Source: Mariniphaga sp.
GTDB lineage: Bacteria > Bacteroidota > Bacteroidia > Bacteroidales > Prolixibacteraceae
Assembly: GCA_025355585.1 (NCBI GenBank)
Contig: JANXZJ010000064.1
Location: 1 to 64,000, forward strand
Length of the DNA: 64,000 nt
Direction of reading: 5' to 3'
Shown here: piece after piece, positions 9,226 through 19,700 of the stretch
Numbering within the stretch: the first letter of the stretch is position 1
Layout: the number at the start of each line of letters is the position of its first letter
The notes under the pieces: generated by a model
Seen by the model: only the letters and a program-made list of their open reading frames with translations
The model's database searches: none
Told to the model about the DNA's origin: nothing
Translations under genes and position numbers: made by a program

Positions 9226-12200
9226 ATGTCAAATTCGATAGACTGTAATAAGAATTCAGATCCTCTAAAACTGATCCGCGACGGAGCCAATCAGGAACAA
9301 CGACTTTCGCCTGCGTTAGATCCAACATATGTGCCAGTTAACGAGCATGACGTTGCGAACGAAATGGTGTTTGCCCAGGCATTGTCGGAGTTTGTGAAAT
9401 ATTTCGACAGCAACAATACCGCGAATGGCAATTGGGCTCCATTTTTCGGCAAAGATCCTTCGCTCCGGCTGGCTGTGACGTCTATTCAGAATATTGAAGA
9501 CTATAAAACCCAGATCAAGTCGTACTTCGACTTTTTAAATAACCTGGATAACGAATCAAAGGAACCTGAATTAATTAATAATCTGAGTTCTATTTACAGT
9601 TGTTTAGCCTCACTTGCCAGGCAACTTGATGGGTTGAAAGAGGGGCTTCCAGCCGAAATTGCACTGAAAGCGACATTAAAAAACCTTGTTCAAACCCAAC
9701 TTGCACCGGCGCTGCAGCGACTGATTTCCTATCAGAAAGCAGGAATTGTTTTGGGAGTGGTAGCGGATGTTGCTCCGACAGTTAGTATGCAAATACTTGG
9801 TGTTTTGCCTGACACTTTTGATAAAGTGCTAACTTCCGGCTTTTCATCAGACTGGATCACTAATAGTTCAGCCGATTGGAATGCGTATGTTACATCCATA
9901 ACACCGGAACCATCGGTTTATGGAGATCCGACAGGAAATCCACTAAATCCAACATTCGTTCGTACCAACCACATTGCCACCCATAATCTCTTTACCTCAA
10001 TATCCGATCAGTTTCTGAAAGTATTTGCCCGGGTGATTGGAGAGGCGAGGCTTGCATTGGAGTTCACTTTTACCAACTGGGACAAACACAATCCGCATTA
10101 CGCACTTTTTCTGAGCTTTCTAAGGTTAATGGAATATGCAAGAACTGAAGCGAATACGATTACGGGGCGGCACCTCGATTTTTATTACCGCGAAGTACTT
10201 CAATTGAAGGAAAAACCAGCCTTGCCTGCAAAGGCTCACCTGATCGTTGAATTAGCAAGGCAAGCCGCTTCGCATCAAATTAAGACGGGCGAACTTTTCA
10301 AAGCAGGGAAAGACGATAAAGGAATCGATGCATTCTTTGCCAATAACCGCGATCTGATTGCCAACCAGGCGAAAGTTACTTCCCTGAAAACTTTGTATCA
10401 TCATGGAGATGAAGCTGTAGGTGAGGATGCAAATTCAAACAAACAATCGGGTCGGCTTTATGCGTCTCCAATTGCGAATTCCAGCGACGGACTTGGTGCC
10501 AAGTTAACCTCAGCTGATCTTTCCTGGCAGCCGTTTTACAACAAAACATACCAGGAAGGAGCTTTGAAGTCAATTAATATGCCGAAGGCAGAGGTTGGTT
10601 TTGCAATTGCCTCACACTATTTACTGATGGCGGAAGGGACCCGGACGATTACGCTTGAATTTACCATTTCAGGATTTCCAAAGAAATATAAAAAGGGATC
10701 GGAAAAGATTATTGCGGAATCAAAGAAAAAACGTAAAAATGCTCTGGAGGTAGCCTTATTTGAAGCTCAGCGAATTCGGATAAACAATATAGAGGAGAAT
10801 CTAAAATGCCTGATTACCACTAAAAAAGGATGGCTCGAAAAAACACCAGGTACATTTACTTTGCTTGATGACGGCAGACTTCAGATCAAGGTAGAACTTT
10901 CGGGAGCCGATCCGGCTGTGAGACCTTACCTTTCAAAAGTCCATGGATACAGTTTTTCAACCGACCTACCGGTGCTTATGGTAAAATTAAAAAACGAGGA
11001 TACCGATTCCTATATTTATGATGTTTTTCAGATGGTTGAAACCCAAAGTATTGACCTGACAGTTGAGGTTGATGCCTTGAAAACATTGGTGGTTTCCAAT
11101 GATTTTGGTCCCGTGGATACTTCTAAACCATTTCAGCCATTTGGAGCTAATCCTATAGTGGAAAGCTCTTTGGTGATCGGATCAAAGGAAATATTTCAGA
11201 AAGCGCTCACATCAGCAACTATAAATGCAAACTGGCAAACTACTCCTACGGCCTATGGTAAATATCCCAATGTAGAAATTGATTATCTTAATTCCGGTGT
11301 CTGGACATCTTCCCAGATACCTAAGGTCGCAGTAGGGTCATCCTCTTTTGGTTTGAATAATAAATTGGATTCGCCAGTGATTGTTGCACCTGATCTGACT
11401 GTTGATGAATCGTTTACTACAAATTCAACGCATGGATTTGTTCGGTTGAAATTAGACAGCGATTTCGGGCAAAAAGAATACCTGAAGGCTTTGTTGGTTT
11501 ATCTTGGTACAAAACCCACACCGTCCACAGATCCCCCTGCCGGACCTCCTGTCGGGCCATTTATGAATGGATTATCAATTCATTATACAGCCACCCAAAC
11601 GATCGGTCTGAGTAGTTCAAACACAAAATTGTTTGACTCCCGTGAGGCTCAGTTTCTGCATATTTCTCCTTTTGGTTTTGCCGAACAGCATTCAGCAATC
11701 AGTAAGGATAAGAAAGTTTTTCTGCTGCCACAATTCGATTTTCAGCTGGGCGATGTCAAAAACGAATCTGAGGCCGAATTTTATATCGGCGTCACGGGTT
11801 TGCTCCCGCCGCAAAATCTTTCGCTTCTGTTTCAGGTAGCCGATGGCACCGCAAATCCGCTTGCTGTAAAACCAATACCTCATCTGCATTGGAGTTATCT
11901 GAATAATAATGAGTGGATTGCCTTTGAAAAGAAGGATGTTGAAGATCAGACAGGTGAACTGTTGAAATCAGGGATCGTTACACTTGCCTTTCCTGCCGAT
12001 GCAACGAATTCCAATAATTTCCTGCCTTTTGGTGAATATTGGATCCGAATCGCAGTATGGAACAAAAGCGATGCTGTCTGCAATCTTATAATGGTCGCTG
12101 CCCAGGCACTTCAGGCAACTTTTGTTGACAAAGGGAATGACCCGGCTTTCGCTTCAAAGGTGTTACCCGCCGAAACAATTAGTAAGCTAAGTATCCCGGT

Positions 12201-12984
12201 CTCGGAGGTTAAAAAAATTACACAGCCTTTTGAATCTTTTGGTGGTCGCGGTGCTGAAATACCATCGGCATTTTACACCCGGGTGAGCGAGCGACTGCGT
12301 CATAAGAACCGGGCGGTGAGTTTATGGGATTATGAGCGGTTGGTACTGGAAGCCTTTCCTGAAATTTTCAGGGTAAAATGCCTGAATCACACGCAGTATG
12401 AGCCAAACGAAAGTGGAGAGGGAGTTTATAGGGAGCTTGCTCCGGGACATGTTACGGTTGTAACCGTTCCCAATAAGCAATTCCACAACCTGCGAGACCC
12501 TCTACGACCCTACACAAGTCTGGGAATGTTGACGGATATCGCTGAATTTATTGGCAATCGCGTTTCATGCTTTGTAAAATTGCATGTGGACAACCCGCAG
12601 TTTGAGGAAGTACGTGTAAATATGTCAGTGCGGTTTTACGATGGCTTCGACGAAACATTCTATACGAATACTTTACAGGAATCCATTTTGCGATTCCTGT
12701 CTCCATGGGCATTCCCTGAAGGTGGTAACCCAACCTTTGGCGGCAAGGTCTATAAATCAGTATTGATTGATTTTGTGGAAGAACTGCAGTATGTGGACTA
12801 TGTTGCAGATGTTCAACTCTTCCACGATATTGCCGGGGTAAAGGGAACCATCGACCAAAATGAGATTGAAGGTTCATTGGCGGTCTCAATATTGGTATCC
12901 GTTCCGGCAAAACATCACCTGATCACAGTCATTAACCCATCAGAAGAAAAAATATCTTCTGACAAATGCAGCTGCGAGTCATGA
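9226..12984 (+). CDS. Baseplate J/gp47-family large baseplate protein (Pvc11-like)
   Basis: C-terminal RVSERLRHKNRAVSLWDYERLVLEAFPEIFRVKCLNHTQYE and baseplate-J-like end; position after gp25. Confidence 0.85.
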   Translation: MSNSIDCNKNSDPLKLIRDGANQEQRLSPALDPTYVPVNEHDVANEMVFAQALSEFVKYFDSNNTANGNWAPFFGKDPSLRLAVTSIQNIEDYKTQIKSYFDFLNNLDNESKEPELINNLSSIYSCLASLARQLDGLKEGLPAEIALKATLKNLVQTQLAPALQRLISYQKAGIVLGVVADVAPTVSMQILGVLPDTFDKVLTSGFSSDWITNSSADWNAYVTSITPEPSVYGDPTGNPLNPTFVRTNHIATHNLFTSISDQFLKVFARVIGEARLALEFTFTNWDKHNPHYALFLSFLRLMEYARTEANTITGRHLDFYYREVLQLKEKPALPAKAHLIVELARQAASHQIKTGELFKAGKDDKGIDAFFANNRDLIANQAKVTSLKTLYHHGDEAVGEDANSNKQSGRLYASPIANSSDGLGAKLTSADLSWQPFYNKTYQEGALKSINMPKAEVGFAIASHYLLMAEGTRTITLEFTISGFPKKYKKGSEKIIAESKKKRKNALEVALFEAQRIRINNIEENLKCLITTKKGWLEKTPGTFTLLDDGRLQIKVELSGADPAVRPYLSKVHGYSFSTDLPVLMVKLKNEDTDSYIYDVFQMVETQSIDLTVEVDALKTLVVSNDFGPVDTSKPFQPFGANPIVESSLVIGSKEIFQKALTSATINANWQTTPTAYGKYPNVEIDYLNSGVWTSSQIPKVAVGSSSFGLNNKLDSPVIVAPDLTVDESFTTNSTHGFVRLKLDSDFGQKEYLKALLVYLGTKPTPSTDPPAGPPVGPFMNGLSIHYTATQTIGLSSSNTKLFDSREAQFLHISPFGFAEQHSAISKDKKVFLLPQFDFQLGDVKNESEAEFYIGVTGLLPPQNLSLLFQVADGTANPLAVKPIPHLHWSYLNNNEWIAFEKKDVEDQTGELLKSGIVTLAFPADATNSNNFLPFGEYWIRIAVWNKSDAVCNLIMVAAQALQATFVDKGNDPAFASKVLPAETISKLSIPVSEVKKITQPFESFGGRGAEIPSAFYTRVSERLRHKNRAVSLWDYERLVLEAFPEIFRVKCLNHTQYEPNESGEGVYRELAPGHVTVVTVPNKQFHNLRDPLRPYTSLGMLTDIAEFIGNRVSCFVKLHVDNPQFEEVRVNMSVRFYDGFDETFYTNTLQESILRFLSPWAFPEGGNPTFGGKVYKSVLIDFVEELQYVDYVADVQLFHDIAGVKGTIDQNEIEGSLAVSILVSVPAKHHLITVINPSEEKISSDKCSCES

Positions 12985-15900
12985 ATCAAAAACCTGTTTC
13001 CATAGAGAAAAAGCCCGATCTAAAGCCTGCGCAGGATTACTACCGCCTCAGGAAGGAAGGTGTTGGCTTCATTGAACAAATGGGTAGCCAGCAATGGACT
13101 GATTACAATACCCATGATCCCGGAATTACAATCCTTGAAGCACTTTGTTACGCCATCACCGATCTGGCTTACCGGACAGGAAAAGACATCAAGGATATTC
13201 TTACTCCGGATGAACCAGCAGTAGCTAAGAATCCTTTCCCGGACCAGGCCTTTTTCACTGCAAGGAAGATTTTAACGATCAATCCGTGGACACCCAATGA
13301 TTTCCGCAGAATTCTGATCGACCTTGACGGGGTGCGCAACGCGTGGGTATTTTGTAAGGAATGTGCCTGTGATGCCGAGTATTATGCGTGGTGCGATGAA
13401 GATAAGCTGAACCTCTCGTTCACAGAACCTAAAAAAGCTGTGACTAATTTATTAAAGGTTACACCGCGCGGACTTTACGATATACTGCTTGAGCTGGAAT
13501 CGGATCCGGAACTGGGTGATTTGAACGACCACAAAATCGAGCATACCTATACCGTTCATGACAATGACGGGAAACCGCATCCGGTCGTAATGGAATTGCG
13601 TTTTCCGGATTGGGAGCTCGAAAATAGTGCGGATTGGGAGCTCTTTAATCAAAGTAAAGATTCGTTATTTAAGCTCAAAATCCTTTACTTTGGAGCCGCA
13701 AAAACTTATGATGTAATTGCAGATCCGTTACTTAGTGATGACGATAAAGACGCCTATCTCAAAAGACAATGGCGTAATGTGTTCTATGCAGGATTTGAAG
13801 TTGAACTTTTGTCTTTCGGCAAAAAAATTGTGATCGACAATGTTACGATCCGCTTTTTAGGTGATACTACTGCTAAAAATGGAAGTAAAGTCAAGGCAAT
13901 ACAAACCATTCTTGAAGATGAAGGAAGTGCCGGAATAATAAGCCTTTACCGCAGGAAGCTGTTGAAAATCGCCGAAGTCGTAAAGATCTCAAAGGCACAT
14001 TTGCAAATTCACCGTAATCTTGATGAAGACTTTTGTCGTGTAAACGGCGTTGGAATTGAGGATGTAGCGGTGTGTGCGGATGTTGAGGTAACTGCTGATG
14101 CCGACATCGAACGGGTTCAGGCCAGGATTTGGTTTGAAATTGAGAATTACTTTAATCCGCCTGTTTCCTTTTATTCCCTGGCAGAAATGATGGCTGAGAA
14201 TGTGCCGGTTGAGGATATTTTTAACGGGCCTGAATTGAATAACGGGTTTATTAAATCCGTTGATCTGGAAAATGCAACGCTCAAAAAGGTGCTGCGTACC
14301 TCGGACATCATCAACCTTCTGATGGAAATAGAGGGTGTTATTGCTGTTAATAACCTGATGATTAGCAAATACGACGACCAGGGCAATATCGTAAAAGGTG
14401 CTGCCGATCCGGTGTGGATTGAAAAGAAGCTGAAATTTGATGAAAATAAATCAAGTGCATCGTGGCAGTTATATATCAAGGATTTGCATCAGCCACGTCT
14501 TTATCTGAACTTTTCGCGGTTTCTGTTTTATAAAAACGGGCTTCCTTTCCATCCGCGAATGGATGAAGCCAACGATACACTTACCCAATTACAAGGGGAA
14601 GCCGAACGTCCGAAATTCACGAACACACAAAATGATCTGCCGGTTCCCGGAGGAAAATTTGCAAATACAGAAGACTATTTTCCGGTACAGTACAGTTTGC
14701 CTGTTACTTATGGCGTAAATCCGGTTGGTTTACCATCGCATGTTTCGGATCAGCGACAGGCGGAAGCGAAACAACTGAAAGCCTACCTGCTGATTTACGA
14801 GCAATTACTTGGAAACGCTTTTGCACAGATAGCCAACGTTTCGGAATTATTCTCCCTCAATCCAGCTGTTGACAGAACCTATTTTGTAAAGGAATTTACG
14901 AAAGAGCTGATTGTTGGTTATGGTGAAATTACAAGCAGTTTACTCGACAAAGCTAAACTTGAAGGAATGGCCGAAACGCGTTCTCAGTTTTTGGATCGTA
15001 GGAACCGGTTCCTTAATCACCTGATGGCCCGTTTTGGGGAACAATTCAGTGAATATGCGTTGATGCTTACCAATCTGCAAGGGAAAACGGTTGCATCTGC
15101 GCACCTGATCGATGACAAAATCTCATTCCTGAAAAAGTATCCATTAATCAGTCATGACCGTGCCAGGGCATTCAACTATACCCAGAACTTATGCAACCCT
15201 GAAAATAACTCCGGTCTCGAAAAACGGATCACGCTTTTACTTGGTTACCCCGACCTCTCATTTGTCTGGAGTTTTTCGGGCAAAAAGGTGAGCCCTTTTA
15301 CCCTTCAATATTCGCTTAACGATACTAACAATAGTACCTGGTTCAGCGGTTCCGTGAAAATTAAAGCTTCATCAGGAGATGCATCCAAAGAAGTAGCTTA
15401 TAAATTGATCATCAAACAGATGCTGCAGGCAGATGCATACGAGGTAAAAGAAAAAGATGGAATGTTTAATCTGAACCTGAAAACCGATACAGGAGCATTA
15501 TTAGGTTCCTCTCCACAAACTTTTGCAACAAATGGTGCTGCCATTGATGTTATGAATGAGTTATTGGCATGGAGCGCCAATGAGAAAGCCTTTGTGGTTG
15601 AGCACCTGTTGCTGAGACCGAAATTTCCAGGCGATGCCCTTTATCCGGCTTGCAGCGATGGCTCTTGTCAGACCTGCGGTGATGAAGATCCTTACTCTTT
15701 CAGGGTAACTTATGTGATGCCGGGGTGGACGGCACCTTTTAATATTAATTTAGATATGAGAAGATTCGCTGACCGCACCTTCAGGTACGAGCTTCCGTCG
15801 CATTTGCTGGGTAAAATCTGTTGGGTCGGGAATGATGGATTTATAGAAAATTCCTGCGATCCGGTGATCACCGATCTGGCTGATCAGTTGATGAAAAAGG

Positions 15901-16694
15901 GACTCACCCAAGGAGGAATCCGACCCTCGGAAACGGAAGCATGTGCCTGTTCCCTTGCAATTTACACCGCTTTTTCTAATATATTTAGCATCTGGTACGA
16001 AGATAAAACACTTAACTTTTTTCATGCGGATGCACTGAATGCACTTCTGGAAACAGTATTTTCAGTTTTGAAACCTGCCGGTATTTCCTGTTCAATCGTT
16101 ATTGATTCATCACTTTGGGACGAGATCAAGAATACAATGATTCTCTATTTTAAGGATATTGTGCTAAACGGCTGGCAGTTCGAACGTTTTGAAGATGCCT
16201 GGTGTCAATGGCTGAAGGAAAATGCCAATTTTGATTGGACGGAAGAACGACTGCTTGAACATGTTGAGGCAATGCTTAAAGCAAACCTCAAGAACGATCT
16301 TCCATCGGCTAAATTCGACTTGTGTGCCTGTGCCACTCAAATTGTAAATGATTATGGGATATCATTTTATAAATGGATGAATCATAATTTTGAGGCTGGC
16401 CGTGAGTTCAAAGACTTCTCTAACTTTTCATCGCCGGCCGTTTCACTTTGTTCGGAGATACCTTATAAGACCGGTACCGCAGAAAAAATAGGAGACTTCC
16501 TTCAGGAAAAATACAAATCGTACAGGAAGGTTTCCTATCAACTTTGGAAAGTCGTCCATCTGCTGAGCAAATTAAAGAATACATATCCGGGCGCTACATT
16601 GCACGATTGTGACGATGGCAGCGACCAGAACCCGGTGCGTTTAGGGAGTACAGCACTGGGAAATTATCCCTTAAAAAGAAATGTAACACTGTAA
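12981..16694 (+). CDS. Large eCIS baseplate protein (Pvc12-like); ATGA overlap start at 12981 preferred over 12966
   Basis: DYYRLRKEGVGFIEQMGSQQWTDYNTHDPGITILEALCYAITDLAYRTG, typical of this large baseplate family. Confidence 0.8.
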   Translation: MNQKPVSIEKKPDLKPAQDYYRLRKEGVGFIEQMGSQQWTDYNTHDPGITILEALCYAITDLAYRTGKDIKDILTPDEPAVAKNPFPDQAFFTARKILTINPWTPNDFRRILIDLDGVRNAWVFCKECACDAEYYAWCDEDKLNLSFTEPKKAVTNLLKVTPRGLYDILLELESDPELGDLNDHKIEHTYTVHDNDGKPHPVVMELRFPDWELENSADWELFNQSKDSLFKLKILYFGAAKTYDVIADPLLSDDDKDAYLKRQWRNVFYAGFEVELLSFGKKIVIDNVTIRFLGDTTAKNGSKVKAIQTILEDEGSAGIISLYRRKLLKIAEVVKISKAHLQIHRNLDEDFCRVNGVGIEDVAVCADVEVTADADIERVQARIWFEIENYFNPPVSFYSLAEMMAENVPVEDIFNGPELNNGFIKSVDLENATLKKVLRTSDIINLLMEIEGVIAVNNLMISKYDDQGNIVKGAADPVWIEKKLKFDENKSSASWQLYIKDLHQPRLYLNFSRFLFYKNGLPFHPRMDEANDTLTQLQGEAERPKFTNTQNDLPVPGGKFANTEDYFPVQYSLPVTYGVNPVGLPSHVSDQRQAEAKQLKAYLLIYEQLLGNAFAQIANVSELFSLNPAVDRTYFVKEFTKELIVGYGEITSSLLDKAKLEGMAETRSQFLDRRNRFLNHLMARFGEQFSEYALMLTNLQGKTVASAHLIDDKISFLKKYPLISHDRARAFNYTQNLCNPENNSGLEKRITLLLGYPDLSFVWSFSGKKVSPFTLQYSLNDTNNSTWFSGSVKIKASSGDASKEVAYKLIIKQMLQADAYEVKEKDGMFNLNLKTDTGALLGSSPQTFATNGAAIDVMNELLAWSANEKAFVVEHLLLRPKFPGDALYPACSDGSCQTCGDEDPYSFRVTYVMPGWTAPFNINLDMRRFADRTFRYELPSHLLGKICWVGNDGFIENSCDPVITDLADQLMKKGLTQGGIRPSETEACACSLAIYTAFSNIFSIWYEDKTLNFFHADALNALLETVFSVLKPAGISCSIVIDSSLWDEIKNTMILYFKDIVLNGWQFERFEDAWCQWLKENANFDWTEERLLEHVEAMLKANLKNDLPSAKFDLCACATQIVNDYGISFYKWMNHNFEAGREFKDFSNFSSPAVSLCSEIPYKTGTAEKIGDFLQEKYKSYRKVSYQLWKVVHLLSKLKNTYPGATLHDCDDGSDQNPVRLGSTALGNYPLKRNVTL

Positions 16695-16753
16695 ATGATT
16701 TTCTATCAACTGATAAAAAGGATGTTTAATATAATTCAAAAACAGCATTTACC

Positions 16754-19700
16754 ATGAAACCGATCCAAGATAAATATCCGATTTTCGAAGCCAACCAGGT
16801 GCTTACCAGCCGCCATCTGAATGAGGTATTCGATTACCTGAACGAGCAGGAACGACTTACGCGAGCCAATCTGATTGGTATTGGTATCGAATGTGGATTA
16901 GAGATCCGGCTCGAAACCAACGGCAGTGACCAGACGATTCACCTCTCCCGCGGATGTGGCGTGAGTTCTGCCGGTTATATTTTAATTGAGCCAGAGGATC
17001 TTGCTTTGGTTTCGTACCAGAAGTATACGCTTCCTCTTGATATTGATTATCCGCAGTTTAAGTATGAATCTTCCGGAAATTCTGTTCAATATCAGTTATG
17101 GGAGTTGTTTCCAAAGGGAGAACCAAATACGATTCTTTTGGGAGATGTAAATAACTTTCTCGACGATAAGGTGGTTATCCTGTTTTTGGAATTGAAAAAT
17201 GAAGGGCTTCGGAATTGCAGTCCAAACAATTGCGACGACAAGGGCAATGAGGTGACAGCAACTGTATTGCCATTGCTTATTGGAAGGGATGACCTCGAAA
17301 AGATCATTGCCAAAGCAAATAAGTTAGGGACAGAATATACTGCTACCGATCTTGAATCGGCATTGCTTGTGCGCCTTAACCTGCCCGACTTGCGCCTGCC
17401 ACGCTACAGCGTTCCAAATACAGCGCCGGTTTCGTCGAACGATGTACTTGCCGCCTTTCATGCTGTTTTTCAAAAGAATAAATTAGCAACCAATACGGGT
17501 GATGCGCTAACAGCTGCTTATAAGGCATTTATGCCACTTGTGAATGAAACATTCCAGACCGACCCATTTGCTGATTTCGATCAGAATTTTGGTTTTCTGG
17601 ATGGCATACCAACTTCCACAAGCCAGGTGCGCTTTCTCCCCTACTATTTCGATTTTTTTGACGACCTGATTCAGGCATACGACGAGTTCCGGTGGAAAGC
17701 TGCCGGCCTGATGTGTGCCTGTTGTCCACCAGAAGATTTGTTTCCTCGTCACCTGATGCTTGGTTTGCCGGATCCCGGTTTGGTAGCTAATCCAGGAATT
17801 TACCGTCACGATTTTCTTTCATCACCTGCCATAAAGGGTTGCGAAGAACGCAAAGCAGAAGTGCTGCAGTTATTTAGCCGGCTTGTGGAAATGGTCAATA
17901 ATTTCACGAATAATCCGACTCCTCCGGAATTTGCTAATCTGGAAGTTGCACGAAAGTTTATGCCGGTTCGGATCACACCAAGCAAACTTGCTGACGTTCC
18001 TATTTCGCAAAAGGCAATCCCTTATTATTACCTTCAAAATGGTGTTCCTCCCCTGTTCCAGTTGTGGAATGTCGAGAAAACACGTAGAAACCGGGCAAAT
18101 CAGAACCTGAGTTTCCGATCGGACGAGTACGTTCCCAAGGCACCTTTTTTTGTGACCAATCCGCTTAATTACGATCTCGAACCTTATAACTTTCTTCGGA
18201 TCGAAGGCCATTTGGGCAAGAAAGTGGAGAACGTAATGAACACGTTGATTGCATTTAAAAACGACAAACGGCTGCCAATCGAGATCATCGCATTACGCAC
18301 CGGGGAATTCGATGCCCGCCAGACAGTTGATCTGAGTAAGGAGGTTTGCAGGTTCGAGGACCTCGAAGCCATTTACGATGCCTTCAGAGATCAGTTCATC
18401 AGCTCACTGGGTAAAACGCTGGCCTCATTTTATACCAGAAAAATCAGTAAAGTCGTTTCATTGGCCGATGATTTTAATGCATCACTTATCCATTCCATCA
18501 ATCCGGATTTTAAAGTTGAACCTTCCACTTTCGGAGCGTTGCTCGAAACCTATTTTGCATCGCGTAGCAAATCGAAAACTGCCAAAACAGCTGTACTGAA
18601 AAGAGTTGCCGCGATTGACATTAAAGATGCCTTTATTGGTGAAAGTGCAGTTATTCAGGCTACAGCCTCCTACTCAGAGGTACTGCTTGATATTTGCAAT
18701 TATCTTAAAGTCAGGTTACTTAGTGATTTTGATCTGACTGCCTTCCGTGATTTGTTTAACCGGCTTGAAGCATTAAATGCACAGTTTAAAACTCAAATCA
18801 ATACCAATGATACAGAATGGAATAGCCTGTTCAACCTGCTCGAAGCAGTTCGATATGCAAATGAGATGGAAGCTTTCAGATCAATTGGCGAGGAGTACCG
18901 AAAGCGATTGATCGAAATCAAGAAACAACTTTTCCTTAGTAACTTTCTGCTTAAAAATCCGGGTATTCAGCACAAAGCCGGTGTTCCGATGGGCGGCACG
19001 TTTATTCTTGTTTACCACGATGACCCCACACCGATTCGCCTTCTGCCCAATTTAGCCGCCGGCATTGATTCTCTGAAGGCCAATTTCACGAAGGTGGGAT
19101 TTGCTAACGATAGCAGCGAAACCATCACAAAGGCTTTCGAACGGCTACAGGTCAAGGGTGATACAGCACAGGTTGATCCTGACATACAATTGATTATTAG
19201 TGAAATGACGAAGCAGATTGTAAAACCTGATTTTGAAATAGGTAAAGGAATCCGCGTAAAAACTGCCGAAAAGATCATTGCTGAAACTGTAAACGAATTT
19301 GCTGACGGAACCGTTATTGCCGATTTCTACCTGCCTTATATTTGTTGTTCCGATTGTTCGCCCATCCAATATGTAATGGCCAAAGATCCGTTGAATTTTT
19401 CAGTCAATATCGGGTGCACAAATTCTGACAAAGGTGCCAAAGTAGTTGTAACTCCATGGGGAGGTACAGCTCCCTACAAGATCAAAATAAACGATGCAGA
19501 TTTCAAGGATCAGGCGGCTGAACTCCTTTTGGCGACAGGAAAATACATGTTGATTTTGCGAGATTCTGAGGGGACACTCTCAGATTCGCAGCAAATCGAG
19601 ATCGTTGCACCGTTAACATTGGGCAATCCAAATTTTGACTGCGGAGATGGCAATCAATACGTTGCGGTGATTGAAATAAGCGGTGGTACGCCTCCTTTTA